Assembly: GCA_002315255.1 (NCBI GenBank)
Contig: DCGM01000045.1
Location: 24,769 to 49,929 of the forward strand
Source of the DNA: Lachnospiraceae bacterium UBA1778
Lineage (GTDB): Bacteria; Bacillota; Clostridia; Lachnospirales; Lachnospiraceae
Reading direction: 5' to 3'
DNA length: 25,161 nucleotides
In this document: positions 15,207 to 23,190 of the stretch, piece by piece
Layout: each line of letters opens with the position of its first letter
How positions within the stretch are numbered: position 1 is the stretch's first letter
Position numbers and translations under genes: made by a program
Notes under the pieces: model-generated
Seen by the model: only the letters and a program-made list of their open reading frames with translations
The model's database searches: none
Told to the model about the DNA's origin: nothing

Positions 15207-15557
15207 TTATTTTGCTTCTGTTGCCTCTGCTTCTGTCGCTTCAGCTTCCGTAGCGGCTGCGGTCGATTCGTCCTCTTCACCGGTCGTCATCGTTTCCGTC
15301 GGCTGCATCGTCGCATAATCCTGAAGAAGATAGCTTGTTTCTTTAAATGCTGCGTTAATGCTTTCTTTTTCGCTTTCGTTCGCAACAACTTCATTGCGAA
15401 TAGAAAGAGCAATCAGGAAAACCATAATACCCGCTAACGCAAGAGCGACCACCCAGAAGATCACCTTACGCGCATTCTTCCGGTTCTTTTCCTTTTCGAT
15501 GTTCTGCTTTCTGGTCTTCTTTGCTTCCAAATAAGCGTTAACTTTCTCCTGGCTCAT
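15207..15557 (-). CDS. Small single-pass membrane protein
   Basis: 116-residue protein I do not recognise by family. The N-terminal 35 residues are strongly basic (KKTRKQNIEKEKNRKNARK), followed by one membrane helix (about 36-57; VIFWVVALALAGIMVFLIAL). An acidic, Thr/Ala/Glu-rich C-terminal region ends in repeated ATEAE units. The charge pattern suggests the N-terminus stays in the cytoplasm and the tail lies outside. The start at ATG 15557 is supported by AAAGGAT; a longer frame from 15617 adds 20 residues lacking a good site. It lies 125 bases after galE with its own candidate promoter and a clear terminator after it. Confidence 0.7.
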   Translation of the reverse strand: MSQEKVNAYLEAKKTRKQNIEKEKNRKNARKVIFWVVALALAGIMVFLIALSIRNEVVANESEKESINAAFKETSYLLQDYATMQPTETMTTGEEDESTAAATEAEATEAEATEAK

Positions 15558-15624
15558 ATCAAATAATCCTTTCCGATTTAAAGTTCTTTTCGTGTTCGCT
15601 ATTTTCACTAATAGCAACTATCAA

Positions 15625-15653
15625 ATATTATCATATATCTTCCATAAAAGCAA
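15625..15653 (-). promoter_or_regulatory. Candidate promoter of the small membrane protein gene
   Basis: On the minus strand TTGCTT (15653-15648), 17-base spacer, TAATAT (15630-15625), with TGA directly before the -10. It sits just after the galE stop, so the gene can be transcribed separately. Confidence 0.5.
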
Positions 15654-15682
15654 GATATTTCAATGCTTCTTGAGGATTAACC

Positions 15683-16699
15683 CTACTCGCGATAGCCCTT
15701 CGGGTTCTTTTTCTGCCAATTCCAGGAATCTCTGCACATTTCTGACAGGCCGAATTCTGTTTTCCACCCCAGCTCTTCTCGCGCTTTCGTCGGATCTGCG
15801 AAGTTTGCCGCGATGTCGCCCGGTCTGCGTTCCTTTACTACATACGGAATCTTCAGCCCGCTTGCCTCTTCAAACGCACGGATCACTTCCATCACACTAT
15901 AGCCGATTCCGGTTCCTAAATTATAAATCTTCAAGCCACAGTTTTCGCTGACTTTTTTCAATGCTGCGACATGTCCCTTTGCCAGGTCGACCACATGAAT
16001 ATAGTCGCGAATGCCGGTTCCGTCCGGGGTCGGGTAATCATTGCCGCAGACGGTCAGATATTCCAATGCGCCGACGGCCACCCGCGTAAGACACGGCATC
16101 AGATTCCGTGCCACGCCTGACGGATCCTCGCCGATCAGGCCGCTCGGATGTGCGCCGATCGGGTTAAAATACCGAAGAAGAATCACATTCCATTCCGGAT
16201 CCGCGTTCTGGATGTCCGAAAGGATCTGCTCCAGCATGGACTTCGTCCAGCCATACGGATTCGTGCAGGGGCGTTTCTCTGCTTCTTCTGTGACCGGAAC
16301 TGTGGTCGGATCGCCGTAAACTGTCGCGGACGAAGAGAAGAGAATATTTTTTACGCCGTGCTGCCGCATCACGTCCACAAGCGTCAGCGTTCCGCTAATA
16401 TTGTTTTCATAGTACTCCCACGGTTTCGAAACGCTCTCGCCGACGGCCTTTAAACCCGCGAAATGAATGCAGGCTTCCGGCCGCTCTGCCTCAAAAATCC
16501 GGTTCAGAGCTTCTCTGTCACGGATATCCGCCTGATAAAACGTCGCTTTCTTCCCCGTAATCTCTTGGACCCGTTCCAGCACCTTCAGGCAGGAATTGTT
16601 CAAATTATCGAGAATTACAACCTCATAACCCGCATTCTGCAGTTCAACAACCGTGTGACTCCCGATATAACCGGTGCCGCCCGTTACCAGAATCTTCAT
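15683..16699 (-). CDS. galE: UDP-glucose 4-epimerase
   Basis: 338-residue cytoplasmic extended short-chain dehydrogenase that interconverts UDP-glucose and UDP-galactose with bound NAD+ (Leloir pathway and surface-sugar precursors). Visible: TGGTGYIGSH nucleotide-binding motif at 6-15, S124 in FSSSATVYG, and the catalytic Y149/K153 pair in NPYGWTK. The AGLKAVGES segment at 81-89 is typical of GalE. Length is standard. The ATG at 16699 follows AAGGAG. It lies 27 bases after the exonuclease gene and is probably cotranscribed with it. No galK or galT is present, so a role in cell-envelope sugar supply is as likely as galactose use. Confidence 0.95.
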   Translation of the reverse strand: MKILVTGGTGYIGSHTVVELQNAGYEVVILDNLNNSCLKVLERVQEITGKKATFYQADIRDREALNRIFEAERPEACIHFAGLKAVGESVSKPWEYYENNISGTLTLVDVMRQHGVKNILFSSSATVYGDPTTVPVTEEAEKRPCTNPYGWTKSMLEQILSDIQNADPEWNVILLRYFNPIGAHPSGLIGEDPSGVARNLMPCLTRVAVGALEYLTVCGNDYPTPDGTGIRDYIHVVDLAKGHVAALKKVSENCGLKIYNLGTGIGYSVMEVIRAFEEASGLKIPYVVKERRPGDIAANFADPTKAREELGWKTEFGLSEMCRDSWNWQKKNPKGYRE

Positions 16700-16726
16700 T
16701 CCGTTCTCCTTACTCTATAACCCTGT

Positions 16727-17848
16727 TCAGCTTTCCTTTGAGTTTCCTGTGTTAACCGTTTTCTTTACGGTTTTCGGGGCCTTCACCGTTTTTACCGCTT
16801 TGGCTGCTTTTTCCGTTTTTCCGGCGCCGCCTTTTGCTTCGTTTTCGGCGGTCTTTTCGGATTTCTTCGCCGCTGTACGGAGACGCTCATTGATTCGTTC
16901 GCGCTTCCGCTTCTCACGTCGTTTCTCTTTCAGGTTTTCGCGTTTGTTTTCTACTTCCTCACGGTCTTCGTCCGTGCAAGGCCGGATCGTCCGGATTGCG
17001 AAGTAGCCATTATACTTTTCAGTCGGCTTCACCCGGATCCGTCCGCGCATAAAACCATGTTCTTTGCACTCACCGAGCGCTAAATAGCTTCTGCCGCTGT
17101 CCGAGAACCACGGAATCGTACGGATCAGTTTTTTCTTACAGTAGAAGCAGTTCATCTCGCGCACGCGGTGATTCTGAATCACTTCTTCTTTCAGCGGATA
17201 GCTCCTGGAAACGAATTTGGAGTATGTATTGAAATAAAAAATCTGCTCTTCGAAATAATTCCGCGGGACACGGTAATAATCGACTGAGAAGAATGTGCTG
17301 TACGCCGCCATATCAATGCGCTGCAGCACCTTCGCCGTATAATCCGCATCATCAACCGCATGATGGAACGGCCGCTCTGTCGGAATCTGATAATGCTCAA
17401 TCGCAAACTCTAATGCGCGCCGCGTTTTTCCTTCGTTCTCCTGCATTGCGTACAGTTTCTGCACGTCCAGATATTTAAACGGATATTTCCACGGAATCTT
17501 AATCTTAAAGTAAGCCATGTTCCGCTCGAGCTGCACGAGGTCTGTCGTTCCCCAAATGCAGAAAATATAATCTTTCCCGCACCACTCTAAAAGCTGCGAG
17601 CAGGCATCTTCAAAATAAATACCGCGGGTGTCGAGGTCCTTATCGGTCCAGCCTGTCAGTTCCTTCGTCCGCCGCAGTAAGAACGGATAAACCTGCGGGC
17701 GGATCAGCGCTTGGAACTCACTGACCTTTTCGCATTTTTCATTGAGCTTAACCGCTCCGATTTCAATGATCTCGAATGGAATTTCTGCTTCCTCATCTAC
17801 CTTGTATGCTGCTTGATTCCATTCCAGATCTAAAACTATATATTCCAT
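16727..17848 (-). CDS. DEDDh-type 3'-5' exonuclease with zinc-ribbon-like motif and basic tail
   Basis: 373-residue cytoplasmic protein. The N-terminal exonuclease domain (1 to about 185) has the full DEDDh set: D7 and E9 in VLDLEWNQ, D103 in WGTTDLVQL, H162 and D167 in FHHAVDDADY. It resembles KapD/ERI1-like RNA or DNA exonucleases. A possible zinc site follows: C234-x2-C237 and C261-x2-H264. The last 75 residues are rich in K, R, E, then K, A, T, V (KAAKAVKTVKAPKTVKK), resembling nucleic-acid-binding tails. The ATG at 17848 is chosen; the TTG at 17866 coincides with the predicted transcription start. First gene of a unit with galE. Substrate is unknown. Confidence 0.82.
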   Translation of the reverse strand: MEYIVLDLEWNQAAYKVDEEAEIPFEIIEIGAVKLNEKCEKVSEFQALIRPQVYPFLLRRTKELTGWTDKDLDTRGIYFEDACSQLLEWCGKDYIFCIWGTTDLVQLERNMAYFKIKIPWKYPFKYLDVQKLYAMQENEGKTRRALEFAIEHYQIPTERPFHHAVDDADYTAKVLQRIDMAAYSTFFSVDYYRVPRNYFEEQIFYFNTYSKFVSRSYPLKEEVIQNHRVREMNCFYCKKKLIRTIPWFSDSGRSYLALGECKEHGFMRGRIRVKPTEKYNGYFAIRTIRPCTDEDREEVENKRENLKEKRREKRKRERINERLRTAAKKSEKTAENEAKGGAGKTEKAAKAVKTVKAPKTVKKTVNTGNSKES

Positions 17849-17872
17849 GAGCCACCAACTTTCCAATTTTTT

Positions 17873-17901
17873 AGTATATCACGGCATTTTTGTTTTATCA
17901 A
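17873..17901 (-). promoter_or_regulatory. Promoter of the exonuclease-galE unit
   Basis: On the minus strand TTGATA (17901-17896), 17-base spacer, TATACT (17878-17873) with TGA before the -10. The predicted start is near 17866. Confidence 0.82.
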
Positions 17902-17933
17902 TGTAATTGTGTGTGAAAAAAGCATGGCTGCCG

Positions 17934-17976
17934 CCTAAAAAAAGAGCAGGCCGTGCTTTCTCCGGTCTGCTCTTTT
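17934..17976 (-). terminator. Intrinsic terminator of htpG
   Basis: A 14-bp stem (17940-17953 with 17963-17976; one G/U pair) followed on minus by a run of T residues (complement of 17936-17943). It lies about 105 bases after the htpG stop, so the mRNA would carry a repeat-rich 3' untranslated region. Confidence 0.85.
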
Positions 17977-17994
17977 CCAAAAAAGTGTATACGA

Positions 17995-18083
17995 TTTCAG
18001 AACATGAAATATGTCTTTATCAGAACATTATGTATGCCTTTTCAAAACAAAACATCTGTTTAATCAAACATTATGTATGTTTT
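17995..18083. repeat. Four degenerate tandem repeats of 22-23 bp in the htpG 3' region
   Basis: Units start at 17995 (TTTCAGAACATGAAATATG), 18018 (TATCAGAACATTATGTATG), 18040 (TTTCAAAACAAAACATCTG) and 18062 (AATCAAACATTATGTATG), so the periods are 23, 22 and 22. ACATTATGTATG is identical in units two and four. The last unit runs into the htpG stop codon. Confidence 0.75.
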
Positions 18084-20091
18084 AGGACGGGCTGTTTGTA
18101 AGGATTCCGAGGATTTCATTAGTACGCGAAACAAATTTCGTCATCGCGTCCGGTTCAAGCGTGCCCTGCTGGATCCGCGCGAGATCGTAAAGCTCTTCGC
18201 AGACGGTCTTTACCTTTTCGCCTTCTTCATGCGTCAGAAGATACTGGACTAAGGAGTGGTTCGCGTTGAGTACCAGCGTCTGCTCGCCCTTGTCCGGGAA
18301 CTCCATGCCGCTCATTCCGTACTGCTTCATCATCTCCTGCATACGGCGTGATTCTTCGGAAAGGAGAAGCATCGCGGAAACGTCTTTGCTCTTCAGCTTT
18401 TCGACTTTCACTTTGACATTATCCTTCTTCAGCGTCTTCTTATAAAGCGCTGTCAGCGTCTCCGTGTTCTTCGTCAGCTCTTCTTCCAGCTTCTTCGAGG
18501 ATTTCGCCTTGAATGCGTCTTCGAGGTCCGCGTCAATGCGTTTAAACTTAATCTTCGCGTTCTTCGATTCAAGCTGCTGGATAAACGGCATATCAATCGT
18601 GTCCGGAAGCATGACAGCCGTCATTTTCGCTTTCATGAACATATTGATATACTGGCTCTGCTGGATTGCGTCGGTTACATAGTAGACCGTCTTTTCCTTC
18701 GGCTCATCTTTATTCTCTGCGCTATCGTCTTCCGATGCGTCCGCATCGCCGTTCTCATTGACGATCTCGCCCCCAACCTTCTCAACGCCGTCTGATGCCG
18801 TACCTTCTTTCTTCTCTTCCTCTTCCTCGATGTCAATCGGCTTAACCTCGAGGCACTCCGGAAGCACCTGATACTTTCCGTAAACATCCTTAAACAGGAT
18901 ATAGTCGGTCATCTTCTGACAGAACTTGTCGTCCTTTAAGCACCCGTACTTAACGAACGGACTGATCGATTCCCAGCTCTTTTCGTAGAACTCGCGGTCC
19001 GTCTTGCAGAGACCGGAGAGCTTGTCGGAGATCTTTTTGCTGATATAATCCTGAATTTTCTTTACAAATCCGTCGTTCTGAAGTGCGGAACGGCTGACAT
19101 TCAGCGGAAGGTCCGGGCAGTCAATGCAGCCCTTTAACAGCATCATGTATTCCGGGATGACTTCCTTGATGTTATCCGCAACGAATACCTGGTTATTATA
19201 AAGTTTGATCGTGCCTTCCAGCGAATCATAGCCGTAGTTCAAGTGCGGGAAGTACAGAATTCCCTTTAAATTGAACGGATAATCCATATTCAGGTGGATC
19301 CAGAACAGCGGCTCGCGATAATCGTGGAATACTTTCTTATAGAACTCTTTATAGTCCTCATCCTTGCATTCGTTCGGATGCTTCTGCCATAACGGAGTCG
19401 TATCATTGATCGGCTTCTTCTCGCCCTTCTCTTCGCCGTCCGTCGTGCGCTCTGCCGCTTCCTGGTTCGTAAGATAAATCTCATACGGCATAAACGAGCA
19501 GTATTTCTCTAAAATCTGCCGCACGCGGTATTCGTTCGCGAACTCATGGCAATCCTCTGAAAGATAGAGCATAATCTTCGTGCCGACCGTATCGCGGTTG
19601 CCTTCGCTCATTTCAAACTCTGTGCCGCCTTCCGACTCCCAGTGTACCGGCGCCGAGCCCGGCACAAACGAAAGCGTGTCTATCGTCACGCGGTCCGCAA
19701 CCATAAATACAGAGTAAAATCCTAAGCCAAAATGACCGATAATCTGGTCTTCATTTGCCTTGTCCTTATACTTGCTCATAAAATCGGTCGCGCCGGAGAA
19801 TGCGATCTGGTTGATATACTTCTCAACCTCTTCCGCGGTCATGCCGATACCATTATCGGTCACTTCGATCGTATGGTTCCCGGAATGAACCTTCACCTCA
19901 ATCGACGGCTTATAATCCTCCGCCAAAGCCGCTTCTCCGACAAGCGCCAGTTTCTTCAGCTTCGTGATCGCATCGCAACCGTTTGAAACAAGCTCGCGAA
20001 GGAAAATGTCATGGTCTGAATAGAGCCATTTCTTAATAATCGGGAATATATTCTCGCTGTTAATCGATAAACTGCCTTTTTTCTGTTCCAT
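18082..20091 (-). CDS. htpG: Molecular chaperone HtpG (Hsp90)
   Basis: 669-residue cytoplasmic ATP-dependent chaperone. The GHKL ATPase domain has FLRELVSNGCDA (E33, N37), TDNGIGM (D79-M84) and IGHFGLGFYS (118-127). The middle-domain arginine R334 lies in LPLNVSRSALQND, and the C-terminal dimerisation region is complete. Unusual: residues about 421-466 form an acidic, low-complexity insertion (EEEEEKKEG...ASEDDSAENKDEPKEK) just before VYYVTD in the middle domain. The start is the ATG at 20091; an adjacent TTG at 20094 is less likely. The ribosome binding site is weak (AAAGG, wide spacing). A CIRCE element overlaps the promoter, so heat-shock control by HrcA is expected. Confidence 0.96.
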   Translation of the reverse strand: MEQKKGSLSINSENIFPIIKKWLYSDHDIFLRELVSNGCDAITKLKKLALVGEAALAEDYKPSIEVKVHSGNHTIEVTDNGIGMTAEEVEKYINQIAFSGATDFMSKYKDKANEDQIIGHFGLGFYSVFMVADRVTIDTLSFVPGSAPVHWESEGGTEFEMSEGNRDTVGTKIMLYLSEDCHEFANEYRVRQILEKYCSFMPYEIYLTNQEAAERTTDGEEKGEKKPINDTTPLWQKHPNECKDEDYKEFYKKVFHDYREPLFWIHLNMDYPFNLKGILYFPHLNYGYDSLEGTIKLYNNQVFVADNIKEVIPEYMMLLKGCIDCPDLPLNVSRSALQNDGFVKKIQDYISKKISDKLSGLCKTDREFYEKSWESISPFVKYGCLKDDKFCQKMTDYILFKDVYGKYQVLPECLEVKPIDIEEEEEKKEGTASDGVEKVGGEIVNENGDADASEDDSAENKDEPKEKTVYYVTDAIQQSQYINMFMKAKMTAVMLPDTIDMPFIQQLESKNAKIKFKRIDADLEDAFKAKSSKKLEEELTKNTETLTALYKKTLKKDNVKVKVEKLKSKDVSAMLLLSEESRRMQEMMKQYGMSGMEFPDKGEQTLVLNANHSLVQYLLTHEEGEKVKTVCEELYDLARIQQGTLEPDAMTKFVSRTNEILGILTNSPS

Positions 20092-20123
20092 CAACTATCA
20101 CTACCTTTCTTGATGATATGGTT

Positions 20124-20152
20124 ATTCTATCACCTATTGTTAGCACTGTCAA
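20124..20152 (-). promoter_or_regulatory. Promoter of htpG
   Basis: On the minus strand TTGACA (20152-20147), 17-base spacer, TAGAAT (20129-20124) preceded by TGA (extended -10). The -35 box lies inside the CIRCE operator. Confidence 0.85.
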
Positions 20153-20166
20153 TAAAAGAGTGCTAA
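20140..20166. promoter_or_regulatory. CIRCE operator (HrcA binding site) of htpG
   Basis: Minus strand: TTAGCACTC, nine bases, CAGTGCTAA; the consensus is TTAGCACTC-N9-GAGTGCTAA, so 17 of 18 arm positions match. Spacing is exact. HrcA bound here would cover the -35 region. The hrcA gene itself is not in the window. Confidence 0.92.
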
Positions 20167-20240
20167 TTTCTTTTCTCCATGCCGCCGGATTCCCCTGCTT
20201 TTGTTTTCTCCTTGCTCCGTCTTGTTTTACCTTGTCATAG

Positions 20241-20275
20241 AAAAACCTCCCGCATTTTCCGCGGGAGGCCCTTTT
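20241..20275 (-). terminator. Intrinsic terminator of the CNNM pair
   Basis: Perfect 8-bp stem CCTCCCGC / GCGGGAGG (20246-20253, 20261-20268), followed on minus by TTTTTC. It lies about 45 bases after the second CNNM gene. The rest of 20092-20314 holds only the htpG promoter and CIRCE. Confidence 0.88.
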
Positions 20276-20314
20276 CTATTTAAGAATACCAGAAAATCCT
20301 GTTTTCCAGTCCTG

Positions 20315-21601
20315 TCAGTTTTGCCAGTCCTGTTCCAGCTCGTTCAGTTTCTTTGCTGAAACTTTCGTGACGCGGCGTCCTTCCGTCTCTTCTACAGAAA
20401 TCCGGAAGCCTTCATATTCGAAGGAATCGCCCTTTTCAGGAAATTTCTCGAGCATCTCTATCGTCCAACCGCCGACCGTATCGGATTCATAATCGAATTC
20501 TTCACGGTTCATCTCCGTCAGTTCCAGGAAATCCTCGATAATCATATCGCCGTCAACTTCAAAGAAGTCCGGCTTTGCCTGAATAACTTCCGGCTCGACT
20601 TCGTCCGTTTCATCCCAGATGTCGCCGACGATCTGCTCCAGCACGTCTTCCATTGAAATGACACCAAATGTTCCGCTGTATTCATCCGTAACGATGGCGA
20701 GGTGCTGCTTCGCCGCCTTCAGAATGTTCAGTACTTTCGGAAGTTTCATTGTCTTATACACGAAGCACGGAGGCATCAGAAGCGCCCGGATATCCGTGCT
20801 TTCCTCGCTCGAAAGCGCCTTTAACAGGTGGTTCACGTGAAGGGTGCCAATGATATTGTCGATGCTGTCTTCGTACACCGGAAGGCGCGAATACGGCGAG
20901 TCTTTCACCTGCTCCATAATGTCTTCCAGGCTGTCGTCAATGTTGATCGCATCGATGTCCACTCGTGCCGTCATGACTTCAAACGCAGCGATATTGTCGA
21001 AGTCGATCGCCGCCTGTACGAGCTCCTTCTGGTCCGAATCCAGCACGCCCTCGTCTTCTGCCGTATCGATAATCGAATGAAGTTCCTGCACGGATTCTTC
21101 TTCGTCCTCTTCCTTCGGCGCTTCTTTAACGAGTTTCGCAATCAAATGTGTCAATGCGACAACCGCCTTGATAACCGGCCAAAGGATGATTGAGAGGATA
21201 GAAATAAATCCACTGTAACGGTACGCATACCGGTTCGCGTTTTTCTTCGCTAAAATCTTCGGAATCGTTTCACCGAAAATAATGACGAGGATGGTCATCA
21301 CAATCGTTCCGATATAGGTCAGCTCGTCATTTCCCGCCAGCATGATGATAAAGACGGACGCGAGGGAGGATGACGCGATATTCACCAGGTTATTGCCGAT
21401 TAAAATGGCTGATAACGCATCATCGAAGTTCTCCAGAATCTTTACGACGCGCTTAGCCTTTTTGTTTCCGGCTTCTGCTTCGTTCTCCATGCGGACTTCA
21501 TTGCACGAAGAGAAGGCCATTTCGGACGCAGAGAAAGATCCTGACAGATAAATGCACAGTGCAATTCCGGCTGCAATGATGATCAAAACGGTAATATCCA
21601 T
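20315..21601 (-). CDS. CNNM/CorC-type transporter protein (downstream paralogue)
   Basis: 428-residue membrane protein of the hemolysin C/CorC-like family (UPF0053), linked to magnesium/cobalt efflux or homeostasis. Order: N-terminal CNNM (DUF21) domain with about four helices (1 to about 165; ASEMAFSSCNEVRMENEAEAG), two CBS domains (about 195-330; MTARVDIDAINIDDSLEDIM and AIVTDEYSGTFGVISMEDVLEQIVGDIWDE) and a C-terminal CorC_HlyC domain (about 345-420). ATG 21601 shares its A with the TGA of the upstream gene (TGATG), implying reinitiation; a GTG at 21604 is a possible start with better ribosome-site spacing (AAGG). Followed by a strong terminator. Confidence 0.88.
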   Translation of the reverse strand: MDITVLIIIAAGIALCIYLSGSFSASEMAFSSCNEVRMENEAEAGNKKAKRVVKILENFDDALSAILIGNNLVNIASSSLASVFIIMLAGNDELTYIGTIVMTILVIIFGETIPKILAKKNANRYAYRYSGFISILSIILWPVIKAVVALTHLIAKLVKEAPKEEDEEESVQELHSIIDTAEDEGVLDSDQKELVQAAIDFDNIAAFEVMTARVDIDAINIDDSLEDIMEQVKDSPYSRLPVYEDSIDNIIGTLHVNHLLKALSSEESTDIRALLMPPCFVYKTMKLPKVLNILKAAKQHLAIVTDEYSGTFGVISMEDVLEQIVGDIWDETDEVEPEVIQAKPDFFEVDGDMIIEDFLELTEMNREEFDYESDTVGGWTIEMLEKFPEKGDSFEYEGFRISVEETEGRRVTKVSAKKLNELEQDWQN

Positions 21602-23013
21602 CACTGATCACCGCCTTCCACATGTCCGGGCTCCTGCGATAAAGTCTCGTCCGCTACTACGTCGGACGGTTCACCGGATTCACTGTCATTTAAGATCAGT
21701 TCAACCTCGGGCGTTTCGCCGAGATTCCCTGCCGCATCATTCACGATGCTATGGTCGCGGTCCGTCCACTCCACACGCACCTTTAAAATACGGTTATGCT
21801 CCATTTCTTCTACAGAAACGCGCAGTTCGTGATAGTAGAAACCTTCGCCCTTCTCCGGAATCGTCTGAAGCGCGTCAAGCAGCCATTCCGACATCGGGAG
21901 ATTGATGAAATCCTCATTCTCCTCCGGATCTTCATAGGACATAAATTCAAAGACCGTATCAACCGTCTCGCCAGCATTCGCCAGCCAGACTTTGTCCGCC
22001 AATTCAACAATCGGCTCTTTAATGACATCGTCCTCGTCCCAGATTTCGCCGACGATTTCTTCCAAGATATCTTCCACCGTCGCGATGCCCATCGTGCCGC
22101 CGTAGTTATCCACGATCACGGCCATGTTCAGCTTCTTTTTCGACATCTCTTCCAAAAGTTCATCAAGCTTTGTGGAGGCCGGCGTAAAATACACCTTATC
22201 TAAAAGCGGCCGAAGTTCCGGAATCTGGCGCGTTTCCAAATACTTCTTCAAATACTTCCGGGTCTGAAGCACGCCAATGATATTGTCCATGCTTCCTTCG
22301 TATACCGGCACGCGGCTGTGCGTGATGTCCTGAAGGCGCACTAAAATATCTTTTCGTTTCATTGAGACATCAAGCCCCACAACGTCTACTCGCGGCGTCA
22401 GAATCGCTTCTACGGTACGATCACCGAAGCTTAAGGCGGACGCAATGAGTTCTCCCTGATTCTCGTCAATCGAACCCTCTTCCGTCATATCCTCGATAAT
22501 ATCGTAGATCTCGTCTTCCGTCACCGATGCTTCCTGCTCCGCCTTCGTATGTTTCGACGCAAACTCGGCAATCTTGCTCAGTACGAAGGAAAACGGCTTC
22601 AACACCTTCATCAGCACGACAAGTAACCCTGCGGTCTGCAGGGTGAATCTTTCACTGTTCCGTTTCGCTAAACTTTTGGGAAGCATCTCACCGGCAAAGA
22701 ACACTACAATGGTAGTGATGACGGTGCTAATAGACACGGCACTAAGCCCCCATGTTCGCGTTACGATGATCGTGACGAGGCTTGCCGCTGCGATATGAAC
22801 AATATTCGTACAGATGAGTAATGTAGTAATCGCCTGATCAAAATGATCTAAGGCGTATAATGCTTTTTTTGCTCTGGAATCTCCGCGCTCAGCCAGCACT
22901 TTGATTCGGTTTTTTGATACTGAGGACAATGCTGTCTCCGTAACTGCAAAAACAGCCGCCAATATCAGAAGAATACCGATGATAATCCAGGTAAATCGAC
23001 TGTCACCGTCCAT
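21601..23013 (-). CDS. CNNM/CorC-type transporter protein (upstream paralogue)
   Basis: 470-residue paralogue of the following gene with the same order: CNNM transmembrane domain (1 to about 160; TETALSSVSKNRIKVLAERGD), CBS pair (about 190-330; LTPRVDVVGLDVSMKRKDIL and AVIVDNYGGTMGIATVEDILEEIVGEIWDE), CorC_HlyC domain (about 345-420), plus an extra acidic tail of about 50 residues. CBS domains in this family usually sense ATP-Mg. The ATG at 23013 is preferred; a GTG at 23028 adds five residues but its AAAGGAA site lies immediately against the start. First gene of a two-gene operon. The two products may form a heterodimer, which is inference. Confidence 0.87.
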   Translation of the reverse strand: MDGDSRFTWIIIGILLILAAVFAVTETALSSVSKNRIKVLAERGDSRAKKALYALDHFDQAITTLLICTNIVHIAAASLVTIIVTRTWGLSAVSISTVITTIVVFFAGEMLPKSLAKRNSERFTLQTAGLLVVLMKVLKPFSFVLSKIAEFASKHTKAEQEASVTEDEIYDIIEDMTEEGSIDENQGELIASALSFGDRTVEAILTPRVDVVGLDVSMKRKDILVRLQDITHSRVPVYEGSMDNIIGVLQTRKYLKKYLETRQIPELRPLLDKVYFTPASTKLDELLEEMSKKKLNMAVIVDNYGGTMGIATVEDILEEIVGEIWDEDDVIKEPIVELADKVWLANAGETVDTVFEFMSYEDPEENEDFINLPMSEWLLDALQTIPEKGEGFYYHELRVSVEEMEHNRILKVRVEWTDRDHSIVNDAAGNLGETPEVELILNDSESGEPSDVVADETLSQEPGHVEGGDQ

Positions 23014-23057
23014 TTTAGGACCTAACACTTCCTTTCCGTCTTATAAAAGACTTCTAT

Positions 23058-23086
23058 AAATTATCATAGGAATCCCCCAATGTCAA
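23058..23086 (-). promoter_or_regulatory. Promoter of the CNNM operon
   Basis: On the minus strand TTGACA (23086-23081), 17-base spacer, TAATTT (23063-23058) with TGA directly before it. No magnesium riboswitch fold was evident in the short leader. Confidence 0.72.
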
Positions 23087-23190
23087 GTTTTGCGCTTTTT
23101 TGTGTGTTTTCGGCAAAACAATCGCCCTGACAGTTCTCGCCCTCAAAATAGCCCTTTTTCAGCGTCTGAGCGGCCTTGTGAATGTTTTTA

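Noticed and set aside
14978..15280. 100-residue minus-strand frame across the terminator region
   Set aside because: It spans a strong terminator and the three CCTTCTGA repeats, and overlaps the small membrane protein in another frame.
23014..23057. Magnesium (M-box/ykoK) riboswitch before the CNNM genes
   Set aside because: The predicted leader is only about 35-45 bases, far too short, and no conserved M-box segments were seen.
23087..23190. Possible short repeats (CGCCCT at 23123 and 23138, GCCCT near 23151) in the spacer after the SPFH gene
   Set aside because: Copies are only five or six bases with irregular spacing (15 and 13), too weak to call.
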